Source: Periplaneta americana
Taxonomy: Eukaryota > Arthropoda > Insecta > Blattodea > Blattidae
NCBI RefSeq assembly: GCF_040183065.1
Contig: NC_091124.1
Coordinates: 63,136,001 to 63,200,000 of the forward strand
Direction: 5' to 3'
DNA: 64,000 bases
Shown here piece by piece: positions 1-9,544 of this stretch. The first letter of the stretch is position 1, and each line of letters begins with the position of its first letter. A program made the translations under genes and the position numbers. The notes under the pieces were generated by a model. It searched no databases. It had not been told where the DNA came from and was given only the letters and a program-made list of their open reading frames with translations.

Positions 1-1176
1 TATGTAGTTATGTGGGTTTGAAAATTCAACCTCATCAAAAATAGGGTAACCAATCTCATTCAAAATGTGAGTGGGGTACTGGGGACGGCCTAAATATGCC
101 TTGTCGTTTACATTCATCAACTCACTACGCACATCATCCCGTGAGGTCTGACATTCCTCACCAACACTATTGTTAACATGTCTTACATTTATGTTGCTAC
201 CTGATGCCGGGCTCTCACTTGTGCCCTCTTGTCTAGAAACTGCACGGTCCGAGCTGCTATGTCCGCTTAAATTTGCGGGACTACCCCCATTTAGTACGTC
301 GTTTATTGAGTTTAGTTTACTTCTTAATTCTTCCAAACATTCGTTATCCGCCCTTTCTTTATTCTTTATGGCTCGCTTGAGACCGTCCACTTCCTGATCC
401 ATCTCACCTATTTTCTCTTCCACCGAATTCTGAATTTCCCGAACCTTCTCCACTATCGTTTCCTCCACAGCTGATTTTAGATCGCTATTCTCTCTGGTAG
501 CGCTATCTCTAACTCTAACTTCTAAATCCTTCATACTTTCTGACATCCTATCCATAGCTATCTTCAATTGGTTCTCCATTCCGATCCCATTCTCGGTTAA
601 TTTCCCCTCTAGCTTCTCTATTTTGTCCTCCATCTTGTTTCCTCTTTCCGCTAATTTTGCAATATGATCTCTAATCTCTTTCGAACTTTCCCCCAATCTA
701 TTTTCCATTTGTTTTATCTGCTCTCTACTTTCCCTTGAGTTATTTTCTAATTTACTTTCCATTTGTTTTATTTGTTCTCGACTTTCCCTCAGAATCTGCT
801 CTCTACTTTCCCTTGAGTTATTTTCTAATTTAGTTTCCATTTGTTTTATTTGTTCTCTACTTTCTCTTGAGTTGTTGTCTAATTTAGTTTCCATTTGTTT
901 TATTTGTTCTCTACTTTCCCTTGAATTATTTTCCATGAAGTGTCTCATCTGCTCCCACAACTGTTCTAGCGTCATTTCCCCTTTGCCACTGTCTCTACTC
1001 TGTTGCTTTTCCACCGTTCGCTCTCCCTCTATTTCTTGTCCTGCGTTATTCTCGACCTCCTCCCTAATTTCCATAATTTCCTCGTCCTTCCTTTGCTCCA
1101 TGGTTCCCTTGTTTCTATTTCCTCGTCTTTCTCGTATTTTCCTAACTACCTTACTCCTATGGCTACGTAGTATCAT
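1..1176 (-). CDS. Gag-like protein of an LTR retrotransposon, partial (runs off the window start)
   Basis: An open frame of 392 codons reads from an ATG at 1176 down to base 1 with no stop; an in-frame TAG lies just upstream, so this Met is the first possible start. The N-terminus is basic (MILRSHRSKVVRKIRERR), followed by an acidic stretch and then a long Lys/Glu-rich coiled coil. About residues 78-170 contain near-identical repeats built on NNSRESREQIKQMETKLE. The last visible residues (about 350-392, including NDKAYLGRPQYP) leave the coiled coil and look like the start of a globular capsid region. Position and strand fit gag: LTR-like DNA and primer-binding-like sites lie directly upstream on the same strand. 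Capsid, zinc knuckle and pol would lie outside the window, so Ty3/gypsy versus BEL/Pao cannot be decided. A cellular coiled-coil protein is possible but would not explain the upstream leader. Confidence 0.72.
   Translation of the reverse strand, partial: MILRSHRSKVVRKIRERRGNRNKGTMEQRKDEEIMEIREEVENNAGQEIEGERTVEKQQSRDSGKGEMTLEQLWEQMRHFMENNSRESREQIKQMETKLDNNSRESREQIKQMETKLENNSRESREQILRESREQIKQMESKLENNSRESREQIKQMENRLGESSKEIRDHIAKLAERGNKMEDKIEKLEGKLTENGIGMENQLKIAMDRMSESMKDLEVRVRDSATRENSDLKSAVEETIVEKVREIQNSVEEKIGEMDQEVDGLKRAIKNKERADNECLEELRSKLNSINDVLNGGSPANLSGHSSSDRAVSRQEGTSESPASGSNINVRHVNNSVGEECQTSRDDVRSELMNVNDKAYLGRPQYPTHILNEIGYPIFDEVEFSNPHNYI
700..945 (-). repeat. Internal coiled-coil-coding tandem repeat in gag
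   Basis: Units of about 54-60 bases carrying the motif ctactttcccttgagttatt occur four to five times, including one truncated unit. On the minus strand each encodes a variant of SRESREQIKQMExKLENN. Repeat lengths keep the reading frame, so copy number could vary without breaking the protein. Confidence 0.8.
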
Positions 1177-1635
1177 CTATATGCTACTCTGTCATCTATC
1201 CGACGCTTGCTTTCCCAATAATAATCTAACTAGGCCTGTATTTGTACTCGGCTCACTTCCAACAAATTACGCAATACACTTATTTCACTCTTTCCCCCAA
1301 AATATCACACACAAAAAAATACATATATATACCCAAAATATCACACCAGAAATTGAAACATATACACTTTATAATTATTCCCCCAAAATATCATATACAT
1401 ATATACACATTTATACGTCTTCTATTCATACTTGCCACCGCCTCTCCGAGTCGCCTTCTCTGGTGGTCTCCGTGTGGCCTTCTCTGGTGGTCTCCGTGAT
1501 GTCGCGATGACTTGGTTCTATTCCCGCCTTCCAGCGTCGTTCCTCGGCTATGCAGGGCTGAACTGCTCCGTCCGGTCCTCCTCGTTGTTTGGTGCTGTGT
1601 TCGCAAACGGGGCCGGTCACTGGAACAGCTGTCTT

Positions 1636-1845
1636 CCTTCGAGCCCCACGTTGGAAAGCGCCATTTGGGGGTGGAATCGTTGTTGTGTTCCCACGTTGGA
1701 CGCCATTTGTGGGTGAAGTGGTCGTTATTGTGGCCCCACGTTGGGCGCCATTTGTGGGTGTATGTCGTTATTGAGTTCCCACGTTGGACGCCATTTGAGG
1801 GTGAGTGGTTATTGTGACCACACGTTGGGCGCCATTTGAGGGTGG
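1636..1845 (-). promoter_or_regulatory. Leader with five tandem primer-binding-site-like sequences (tRNA-Lys type)
   Basis: Five copies of a ccacgttgg(g/a)cgcca motif end at about 1663, 1705, 1750, 1793 and 1834, spaced 41-45 bases apart. On the minus strand they read TGGCGCCCAACGTGGGGC or variants, the complement of the 3' end of tRNA-Lys(CUU). The copy at 1733-1750 matches all 18 bases I expect; the copy at 1644-1663 keeps the longer T-arm context (ttcgagccccacgttgg) but has an insertion. One such site next to the LTR would normally prime minus-strand DNA synthesis. The copy at 1819-1834 is closest to the LTR and so the likeliest functional one. Identification rests on my recall of the tRNA sequence. 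Confidence 0.7.
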
Positions 1846-2540
1846 GTGCGTCTCGATGTTGCGTGAGATTCACTCAGGGTAGCCGAGGTACTGTTGTGGT
1901 ATAGGGTGATGTCGGGAATAATACCAAGCCGGCTACTTATATAAAAGGCAGTGTAAATTCCAAAACTATAAGTTTATTGTCGTATTCACTTGGTAACCCT
2001 AGAGTATGTATTTCCGGCTGACTTATAATTCAATCGTTGGTCGCACTTCTGTATCGACTCTATGGCGGCTCTGAATAAGCTCTATCCGATACTACAAATT
2101 CAATATTCTGTCCAGTACACTATGACACGAAGCGAAATAGTAGTCCTGTCGACACCAAACGAAGTAGTTATTCTGCCCTGTATGTAGGGCCGCCGACACG
2201 AAGTAAAGTTGTTTTGATGATCTCCGCTCCGAAGCGGAATAGTAGTCGTCATCTCCGCTCCCCGTCACCCTTATTTATAAAAACCTATCCTACGCTAAAA
2301 CTAACTATCCTATTGGTTAAAAACTACGTCACTAACTGGCCTAAAATCTATTCCCTATTGGTCCAAAGTGACCTCATAAGCTGGACCAAGATCTCTTCTT
2401 ATTGGGCGCGAAATATGTCATCTCTAAATTTAAACTTTGGATTTCCCATAACATCTAATTAGTTTGTATATCTCACAAGAATACCCGTTCTTTGGAAAAC
2501 CCAAGCTTGGCAGTATCTTTCCCACGGGTCTAGTCCGACT
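1837..2540 (-). repeat. Probable 5' LTR of the retrotransposon (boundaries uncertain)
   Basis: Read on the minus strand, this stretch has the order expected of an LTR: a TATA-like tttataaataagg (plus 2269-2282), then three imperfect repeats around a cgaag(c/t)(a/g)aa core (about 2115-2260), then AATAAA (about 1972), then U5-like sequence ending just before the primer-binding-like sites. Candidate 5' ends include TGTTATGGG at 2455 and TGAG at 2475. Only one LTR is in the window, so the ends cannot be fixed by comparison. Confidence 0.5.
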
Positions 2541-2747
2541 CCGGCTTTTATGCTTCATCGAGTCTATACGAAACCCCGCTCAAGGTGGCCCTAAATCTGT
2601 CCGATGCTGACAAGTGACGAAACACCTGTGTGAGGAAGCTAATTCTAACGAAGTCGCCAGAACATCCCCGCGAATACATGTAATAAAAATATGGAGATAT
2701 CACTTCGCTAATAAATCGGTCTCTCCCTCTCCTAATTACTGCTTCAA
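2541..2747. other. Unassigned AT-balanced sequence
   Basis: No ORF with recognisable similarity, RNA or repeat structure seen. Confidence 0.5.
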
Positions 2748-2977
2748 GATATTCTGCGTCATCATACGATGAAAGAGTAATGGAACGGAGAAAAATTCTC
2801 TCCGGCGCTGGGAACTTAAACTGAGACGATTCTGTCCGACGCCGGGGTGGGTATCCGGTGTGGCTTAGTAGATAAAGCATCAGCACGTAGAGCTGAAAAC
2901 CCGGGTTCAAATCCCGGCGCCGGAGAGAATTTTTCTCCGTTCCATTACTCTTTCTTTGTATGATGACGCAGAATATC
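2748..2977. repeat. 60-bp inverted repeat enclosing a tRNA-derived SINE
   Basis: Arms 2748-2807 and 2918-2977 are near-perfect reverse complements (gatattctgcgtcatcatac on the left, its complement on the right). The 110-base loop contains a tRNA-like SINE body at about 2811-2917, and the right arm is also the normal 3' part of that SINE (compare 3193-3340). The left arm therefore looks like a copied, inverted SINE 3' end plus flank. Confidence 0.75.
2811..2962 (+). repeat. tRNA-derived SINE, copy 1
   Basis: A pol III box A-like stretch (tggcttagtagataaagcat) and box B-like gggttcaaatcccggc are spaced as in a tRNA gene, followed by ggagagaatttttctccgtt. It is the same element as at 3193-3340, about 95 percent identical by eye. 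It is not an intact tRNA: there is no acceptor-stem pairing with the flanks. Confidence 0.75.
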
Positions 2978-3192
2978 TGCATGGAAATGTCATATGTACT
3001 TCGGTACATTAAATAATATATATGATATGCGTAAATCACTTCGTGATTTAAGACGGCGCTTATTCCGTCGGATCCTGGCCAACTAGTCACTCATAACGAG
3101 TGCACCTCAGCACATGTGTGGACTTCAGTCCTACGTTCATAGACATCTATGACGTAGTGCAGAGGACGGCCACTAGAGAGAACCCAATAGTT

Positions 3193-3340
3193 GGAACTTA
3201 AACTGAGACGTTTCTATCCGACGCCGGGGTGGGTATCCGGTGTGGCTTAGTGGATAAAGCATCAGCATGTAGAGCTGAAAACCCGGGTTCAAATCCCGGC
3301 GCCGGAGAGAATTTTTCTCCGTTCCATTACTCTTTCATCG
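3193..3340 (+). repeat. tRNA-derived SINE, copy 2
   Basis: Second copy of the SINE at 2811-2962, with the same boxes A and B and the same 3' hairpin tctccgg...ccggaga-type end. The short frame CGLVDKASACRAENPGSNPG across it is a translation shadow of the tRNA-like body, not a protein. Confidence 0.75.
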
Positions 3341-4155
3341 TAAACTTAATAAGGTTTTCGCATTGTTTTTCAGCTTTTAATAAGGGTAGACCAGGTCACT
3401 GTCCTCATATCTTAATCTCTTTCTGAAGTGTTTGTGCAAAGATTTGCCCTATGCTACCTGCTACTTGCTTAGCAGTTACAAAATAACAGTATTATCGTGT
3501 TTGAAGTAAGCAATTTTTTAGACACGAACATTGTCGGAATTTTTACTCTGAGTGTGCATTAACAAAATAATAATTAATATCAAGTACATCCGATTAATTT
3601 TAATTGACTCGATTATTCGATTAAATATTTTTGATCGATTGATCTTACAATAGAAATTGATGGATTAATCTGATCGATTTTCGATTAAATCCCACAACAC
3701 TAATAAATAGCTATTTTAAATGTCAAATATGAAGATATTTTGGTATTAATTTGAATGATCATGACTACAACGATCCATGTCTTATGTACAATAAGAAGAA
3801 GTCATTTTAATATGTACCTGTGAATAAAAAATAATCAGGGAAAGATGAGTTTCCAAAGTACTCTTGAATAACGTTATGTAATGGATTTGTATATATAGGC
3901 CTATGTTTTGAATTTTATTGTATAGTACAGAGTATTAGCGCATATACTCGGCACACTTGTTTGATGTAATTATCTGCAGATTACCTCATAGCGGCCTACA
4001 TAAGTCGTTCTTCAATGTAACAAAACCTTTGCTAACAATCTGCAACACTCTTATAAAATTGGCTAATATCTGCATACAAATTTGAAAATCTCGTGTTTAC
4101 TTGTGTATTTCTCTCTCAATATGTATAGACAACTCTTGTATAACTGGGAAGATTA
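3341..4155. other. Unassigned AT-rich sequence
   Basis: Contains short iterated gattaat/gatcgatt words (about 3590-3690) and many stops in all frames. No gene or element recognised. Confidence 0.5.
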
Positions 4156-4159
4156 AACC

Positions 4160-4555
4160 TGTGGCAAACGAACAGTGAGGAAAATACGTCCTCTCTTCCG
4201 CCGGTCGCTATAGGAGAGATGATGCACTCATGGTCTGCTGTGTGTAGCAGTGTTTGGCCAAACTGAGTCAAACACGCGCAGAGGTAATGTAACATCCTCC
4301 CTTCCATCGACCGCTACAGAGAAGATAATGCAATCTTGGTCTACTGCGCAGACCAATGTTTGGCTACACATAAACCAAACACGCGTAGAGGGGAAGGCAC
4401 TTCCTTCTGCCGGCCATTACAGAGGAGATGTCATCATGGTCTACTGAGCATACCAATGTTTGGGTATACCTGAGCCAAATACGCGCAGAAGGGAAGGCAC
4501 TGCCTTCCTTCTGCTGGCCGCTACAGAGGAGATGATGTCTACTGCTCAGCTGTAA
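4160..4555. repeat. 104-bp tandem repeat, about 3.5 copies
   Basis: The landmark cgctacagaggagat and its variants recur at 4206, 4312, 4415 and 4519 (spacing 106, 103, 104), each followed by a caatgtttgg...caaacacgcg segment. A diverged partial unit precedes the first. The short frames over it are not conserved between units, so it is probably non-coding. Confidence 0.8.
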
Positions 4556-5590
4556 TTGGGGCTTTCGTCGAGTTGAATGAAGATCTGGTGGTAGCAATTC
4601 TGGCCGCTGCAAAAAATATCCAATATACTCTAGATATTTTTACAGTACCCTACAAGAACATGCCTCGGAAGTGAATATTTACTGTGAAGTTCATGGTCGC
4701 CATTTCTAATAATACATACCGCAATGATACCATAAGCAATAACTGAAATAAAAGTGAATAATGGTGTTCTTGTGATCTCACATACTGTAGTGGCAGGATG
4801 TGAAATATTTTCAGCTCGCAGTAGGCCTACGGAAAGGTGCGCGATCTTGCACGACATTTCTTCATGAAATATAGGCTATAGGCCTACTCTTTTCCCTGTG
4901 AAAATTCTAGAAGTTTGTGATGTGCATTCAGTTACATTCTGTATATCTCCGAGGTCAGTTTTTCTTAAACTCTCTTTCAGCAAAATTATAATTTTTCAGG
5001 AGACACAAATAACTGATTGGAAATCTTTATGTAAAAATAATTTGCAAATTCTATATTAAACACTTTATTTTTATGCAGTACTTTGTACATATATCCTACA
5101 AATCAAAGCAAAATATCTGTTGTTTTCTTAAAAAGAAGTATGTTAAATTTAAGAATATTTTCAAAACTCGCTCTTTACACAACATTTTGAAAGGACGATA
5201 TCCTTTCTAGCATTCGCACAACAATGAAACTGTATATTAAAAGAAATATACCTACATCTTACATAATAATATTAGTCTATTATTTAAGGAATATATCATA
5301 CTTTTTGTTTCAACAATTAAATGAATATATTATGACACAATATACTAATGAGAACTATTATACTAGTACTTTCTTAAAAGTACACGCACTCACCATCCAT
5401 TTTTTCTTAAGTTAAGTCAGCAGCGTAACAGTTTCTGGATCCAAATTTCGATGAACGAGTATATTCTCTGGCATCCAGTGGTCCTGCACTCTCCTCTTTC
5501 AGTGCCGATAGTCATTTTAGCTTTAACTCTTCTAGTCTTTCTCTCCCTCTGAACTGTTTTTACAGGGTCCGAATGTTCTTCAGTTATTTT
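4556..5590. other. Unassigned AT-rich sequence
   Basis: No recognisable coding region or repeat; short ORFs of 60-75 codons show no features beyond chance expectation. Confidence 0.5.
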
Positions 5591-5771
5591 ATCTAGAACA
5601 GGGCTGGGCAGCAAGAGCGGATTCTACTCTCTCACGGGGAGCCAAATGATTTCTCTTCATCCCCTTTCTTCCCTGCCGAACACCGTGCAGCATTGAATCA
5701 GTAACGGATGGATATTAAGCGTCCCGGTTTAGAGACTGGTTCCGCTCCCGATGCCCAGCCCTGATCTAGAA
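5591..5771. mobile_element. hAT-type MITE (165 bp) with 8-bp target duplication
   Basis: Terminal inverted repeats CAGGGCTGGGCA (5599-5610) and TGCCCAGCCCTG (5752-5763), with a second short match CGGA/TCCG inside. The element is flanked by the perfect 8-bp direct repeat ATCTAGAA (5591-5598 and 5764-5771). Terminal CAGGG and an 8-bp duplication are hallmarks of hAT elements; the 165-bp length leaves no room for a transposase. Confidence 0.85.
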
Positions 5772-6754
5772 TAACCACTATAAGTGCAGTTCCCGCGATT
5801 ATTTGAAAATCACGATCAATAAAATGCGATATGCTTCTATTTCACTATTGAAATTAACTACAGGAAGCGAGTTTTGCTATATCACTTTCGTAGTAAGAGT
5901 GAGCTTTGAAAAAACGATTGAAATTCTGTATTTTAATACAGCCGAACTATACAAGATTTGCAATATCTACTTTTAGGATATGAAAACTAGCTGTCTTAAA
6001 TAATATATACCACACAAAACTAAACTTTGCCCATTACTGCAGAAAGCGAGTTTTGGAAAAAGGTCCTCAATTTTCTTGCGTGAGCATGATGGTTTATGTA
6101 TCGATTTTTGTTGCTTATGTTTAATCATTTATGTATTTATAATTGTAATTAGCTTTGTGAAATATTACCTTTGTAATGACTAATTGAAGCTCTGAATTGA
6201 CAAACATACCATGTCTAAAATTTACTGAATTTGACTTTTTACCTGGTATGTTGTGTTTTGCATAGGCTACCACTCTGTAAAAAAGAATATCCCAGTCCGA
6301 CTCTAAGTCTGTGTTTCATAATCAAACAAATATTTATTTTAATACTGATGCAAGCCTGTGTACTTTCCTTTCTCTCCCGAAAAAAATTACTTCAATGAAC
6401 TTGGTATGTTCGTCAATTCACAACTTCCTTCAATTCGAAGATCCACTGCACATTAATATTGGAATTTCCACAACTTCTTCTCTCTTTTTTTTAAGATAAG
6501 TAGTTCTCAGGAAGGCCTTTTCAGTGGAATCAAAGTATGAGCTTAAAAAGTAGCAGTGGAACTAACGGTTTCGGTATATATTGACGTAAGTAGGTTCTTG
6601 TTCTTAGGTTAATTTAAGGAAATAATTTGTTTTCAAGGACAGCCATGATACTGTTTCTACATAGGATGAAGCAACACTCATGCTATTATTGTTACTAAAC
6701 TGCAAGCACCTTTGTACAATTGAATAGTTTGTTGTTTAGTCATCTGTCTGAAGA
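5772..6754. other. Unassigned AT-rich sequence
   Basis: Two loose repeats of gcgagttttg-type words at about 5869 and 6049; otherwise nothing recognised. Confidence 0.45.
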
Positions 6755-6958
6755 CAGGTCTGAACCTCACAAGTGATACCAACACGGCATCACTTATGAG
6801 ACAACTAGGCCAGGAGATATTGGGATAGGGTGGCCAGTTCCTTTCTCCATTGCATACGTCGCCGATTACCTACAATTACATTAATCAGACTTCAGATGTA
6901 TACAAACAATTGTTCTTCCTCTGACACATATCAAGTGAGATGTACTGCCTGATAATAG
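6755..6958 (-). repeat. Dispersed repeat, copy 1 (inverted relative to 49513-49733)
   Basis: The reverse complement of 49513-49733 aligns here along nearly the full length, including acttcagatgtatacaaaca and attgttcttcctctgacaca. It has no obvious tRNA-like boxes or coding potential. Orientation is arbitrary. Confidence 0.75.
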
Positions 6959-7356
6959 ATATACATATCAGCCAGCTGAGAGAAAACATTTCAAGCGTCA
7001 AATTAAAATTTTACAGATATAAAAAAAGAAATACCTGATGCTTACAACGGACACCTTTGACCTCGAACGATCGAAACCGCACGAAAACATGCTTAGAAAA
7101 ACAATCGATCATAAACAAAACAGTGGTCTGTGTCATTTCCATGCAAAACGTTACATTCTACCTCAAGTGACATTTTAATAGAGAGAAACAAAGTAACAAG
7201 ATATCAATACCATAGGAGGGAAATTATACGTAATTCAATGACGTCAGTTTATCATTACATTTGCAATCAACAGTGCCAAAAACCCTCTGCTTAAAGTACT
7301 TATAATAGCGCAAAACACACATATACAGCAGTACCACACACATGATAGTGTTTATA

Positions 7357-9146
7357 TTAGTCCTCAAAGTGCAGATGTGGGATTTCGATGAAGTGGTTAA
7401 AACAAAGTGGAAGAGAACAATGTGCACATCTCACAAGAGCCACGTTATGATATTCCAAATCACTTTCGCAAACAAGCACACCAATATCAAAAGCCATACT
7501 AATTACATTTTCAAATGATGATGTTGATATGTCAATGTCAAAACCTGGCATATTGCAACATAGGCTTATACGTAGGTGCAGCAAATTGATTGTAAATCAC
7601 AGAGTGAATTTTCATGATGAAATAACGATCATGTATCTTCACTTGTGGTTTGACACATTGTAGTCTTAAAAAATCAGTAATCCTTCTGATATAGAGCTTA
7701 TATTGCAGAAAGAAGTAAACATCAAGGGGTTTGCAATATTTTGTTGTTTTCGGTAGCAATATCTTCAGCATAACATCTTTGTTTGGAAAACTTGCATCTA
7801 GAAGGTACGATCTGTATGACCTGACCAGAATCACACAACAATAGGCTCTTTTCACTTGTTACATGTTCGCCAAGTACTGAAGTTAGAAAACGTTTCATGT
7901 GTTCTTTAGTCATTTTTCCACTTTTTCTTGCCTCCACATGAATGTTTCGTGGACAGGTTGTTTCAAGTTTCTTTGAAATATTTGGGCCGAAAGTGCCCTG
8001 CGTCTCTTGAAAACAGATGTACAACTTGTTTGCTAGTCTGCCTGTCATTGATAAAGCCACATCAATCGTGGAGCTGTGGGTAGAGCTACGTACAGACTGC
8101 AACACACTAGCAGTAGTTTTCTCTCCTCTGTGGGGCAGTGTTGATGCTGAAGACATTTCATACTGGAATTGACTCTGGTCACTGTTTCAATCATTACCTT
8201 TTTTCCACACCCTCCTCTCTTATAAACATGTTCACTTCCTCCACACTCTGTTGTGCCTTCTGACGTATACTATTGTCGTCTTCTATGTCCTTACGTGTGA
8301 CAAATGTAGTAATATGCCTGGATGAAATGCCATATTCACGCTTGAGATGGTCGATAAAGGAAATGGAAGATTTGAAATTGTCCAAGCCAACAATTGTAAC
8401 CTCTTCCAGTGCCCACATTGCAGATGCCAATAGTGAACTGTAGATCCATACCTCCTTGCACTATCAAATTGCGATATTACATGCTCTTTTATAGTTTGTA
8501 ATTGCGACAGTCTGTTTCCTTTGAAACGAGCTCCTGCACGCCGTTTGTTAGACACATAATTTAGAATCAATGAGCAATTTGATTTACTTTCAATGCACTT
8601 ATAGCGCTTCATTAGTTTGCTATAGGAATTGAAGCCACGATTGTAATAGTCTTCATAAATGTTCTCTAGTACGCTGTCATCAATATCTTCTAATACACTG
8701 GATCTCGACTTTTTGGGTGGAGAGAGTTCGTACTCACTTTGACTTGGCTGTTCCTGTTGCTCTTGAGATGAACGTCGAGTACCGCTTGAACAGCCACCTT
8801 CAGGTTCAGGTTGCTTCTCTCCTTCAAAATTAATGTATCTAGCGTAATCCAGCGTAATGTCATGTATTTCTGTGTCTTCCTCATTATATTTCTGAATTAT
8901 TATGTTATATAATATATCCGCGAACTCCATATCCTCAGCCCTGATGTCATTTTCATATTCAGCACGTCGTAACTTTGTCCCTAATTTTTGGACCACATTC
9001 GTAGGATTAATTCTCTTCATGATGTCACTGCACTGTACACAGTTTACACAGTAACCCGCCTGCGAACACTCCAAGAGACAAATACACACTGCAGCGATAC
9101 CATTCACGCAACTGGAGCACTGGTTAGTGCAGCTACAATATGTCAC
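7357..9146 (-). pseudogene. Broken DDE transposase, possibly Sola-like, in five overlapping frames
   Basis: Five consecutive minus-strand frames (9146-8283, 8430-8194, 8156-7722, 7855-7538, 7584-7357) read as one protein with frameshifts. Order: a Cys-rich N-terminus (CSCTNQCSSC...CVNCVQC, residues about 4-38); a DNA-binding-like stretch ending YGISSRHITTFVTRKD; a DQSQFQYE block at about 8170, a plausible first catalytic Asp; LSMTGRLANKLYICFQE; ARKSGKMTKEHMKRFL; SLLLCDSG, the probable second catalytic region; LPKTTKYCKPLDVYFF; and a C-terminal CAHC...LCFNHF zinc-finger-like motif. I recall this motif series from insect and hydrozoan cut-and-paste transposases, probably Sola-type; that family name is uncertain. 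I found no terminal repeats. A related C-terminal fragment lies at 40355-40587. The copy is clearly dead. Confidence 0.65.
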
Positions 9147-9356
9147 CGTCTAATGGTAGTAATATTAATGTAATATACTAATTTGTCATTTTCTTCTTCT
9201 TAAATTTCCATTTCCTTTCTTTTATCCGCTCCCTTCATACTTTAATAAACTGATTCTTTACTCTTAGTCTCGCTTTCATTTTCTCTCTTTCTGGTATTCA
9301 TCCGTCAGTCATTGACGTATCGTGCAGAAATGAGGCTTGGTACCCTGCCGTTGTAA

Positions 9357-9512
9357 GAGATGCTGCTGTTGGTGTTGTTGCCTCTGTCCTCGCCCGCCAA
9401 GCACACCAGCCTGCAGGTTCTCGTCGCCCTGCCCACGCGCAAGGAGGAACCTGGTCGCTGCTTCGTTGTCATCCTGCCGGGCCTGGATCTCGACGTGAAG
9501 CTGGACAACGTG
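9357..9512 (+). other. Candidate host exon with high GC at third codon positions
   Basis: The frame from 9360 (MLLLVLLPLSSPAKHTSLQV onward to KLDNVLR) uses almost only G or C at third positions (CTG, GTG, CTC, GTC, AAG, GAC), unlike the AT-rich surroundings. A plausible 5' splice site, agg|gtgggt, follows at 9512/9513, after which the frame runs into polypyrimidine repeats. A TAA lies directly upstream in this frame, so an internal exon would have to begin at the AG near 9355-9358, which is a weak acceptor. I do not recognise the protein. A GC-rich repeat fragment is the main alternative. Confidence 0.35.
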
Positions 9513-9544
9513 CTGAGGGTGGGTCAGCTGCCTTCTTTCTGCTT

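Noticed and set aside
872..1873. Plus-strand ORFs at 872-1510, 1432-1716, 1512-1817 and the minus-strand ORF at 1391-1873
   Set aside because: They are shadows of the minus-strand gag frame and of the tandem leader repeats. The repeated WRPTWGHNN peptide comes from the primer-binding-like units.
2811..3340. Two tRNA genes
   Set aside because: Boxes A and B are present, but the flanks do not form an acceptor stem and the same 3' body follows in both copies, as in a SINE.
4116..4612. Overlapping ORFs across the 104-bp tandem repeat
   Set aside because: Unit lengths of 103-106 shift the frame from unit to unit, so no common protein is encoded.
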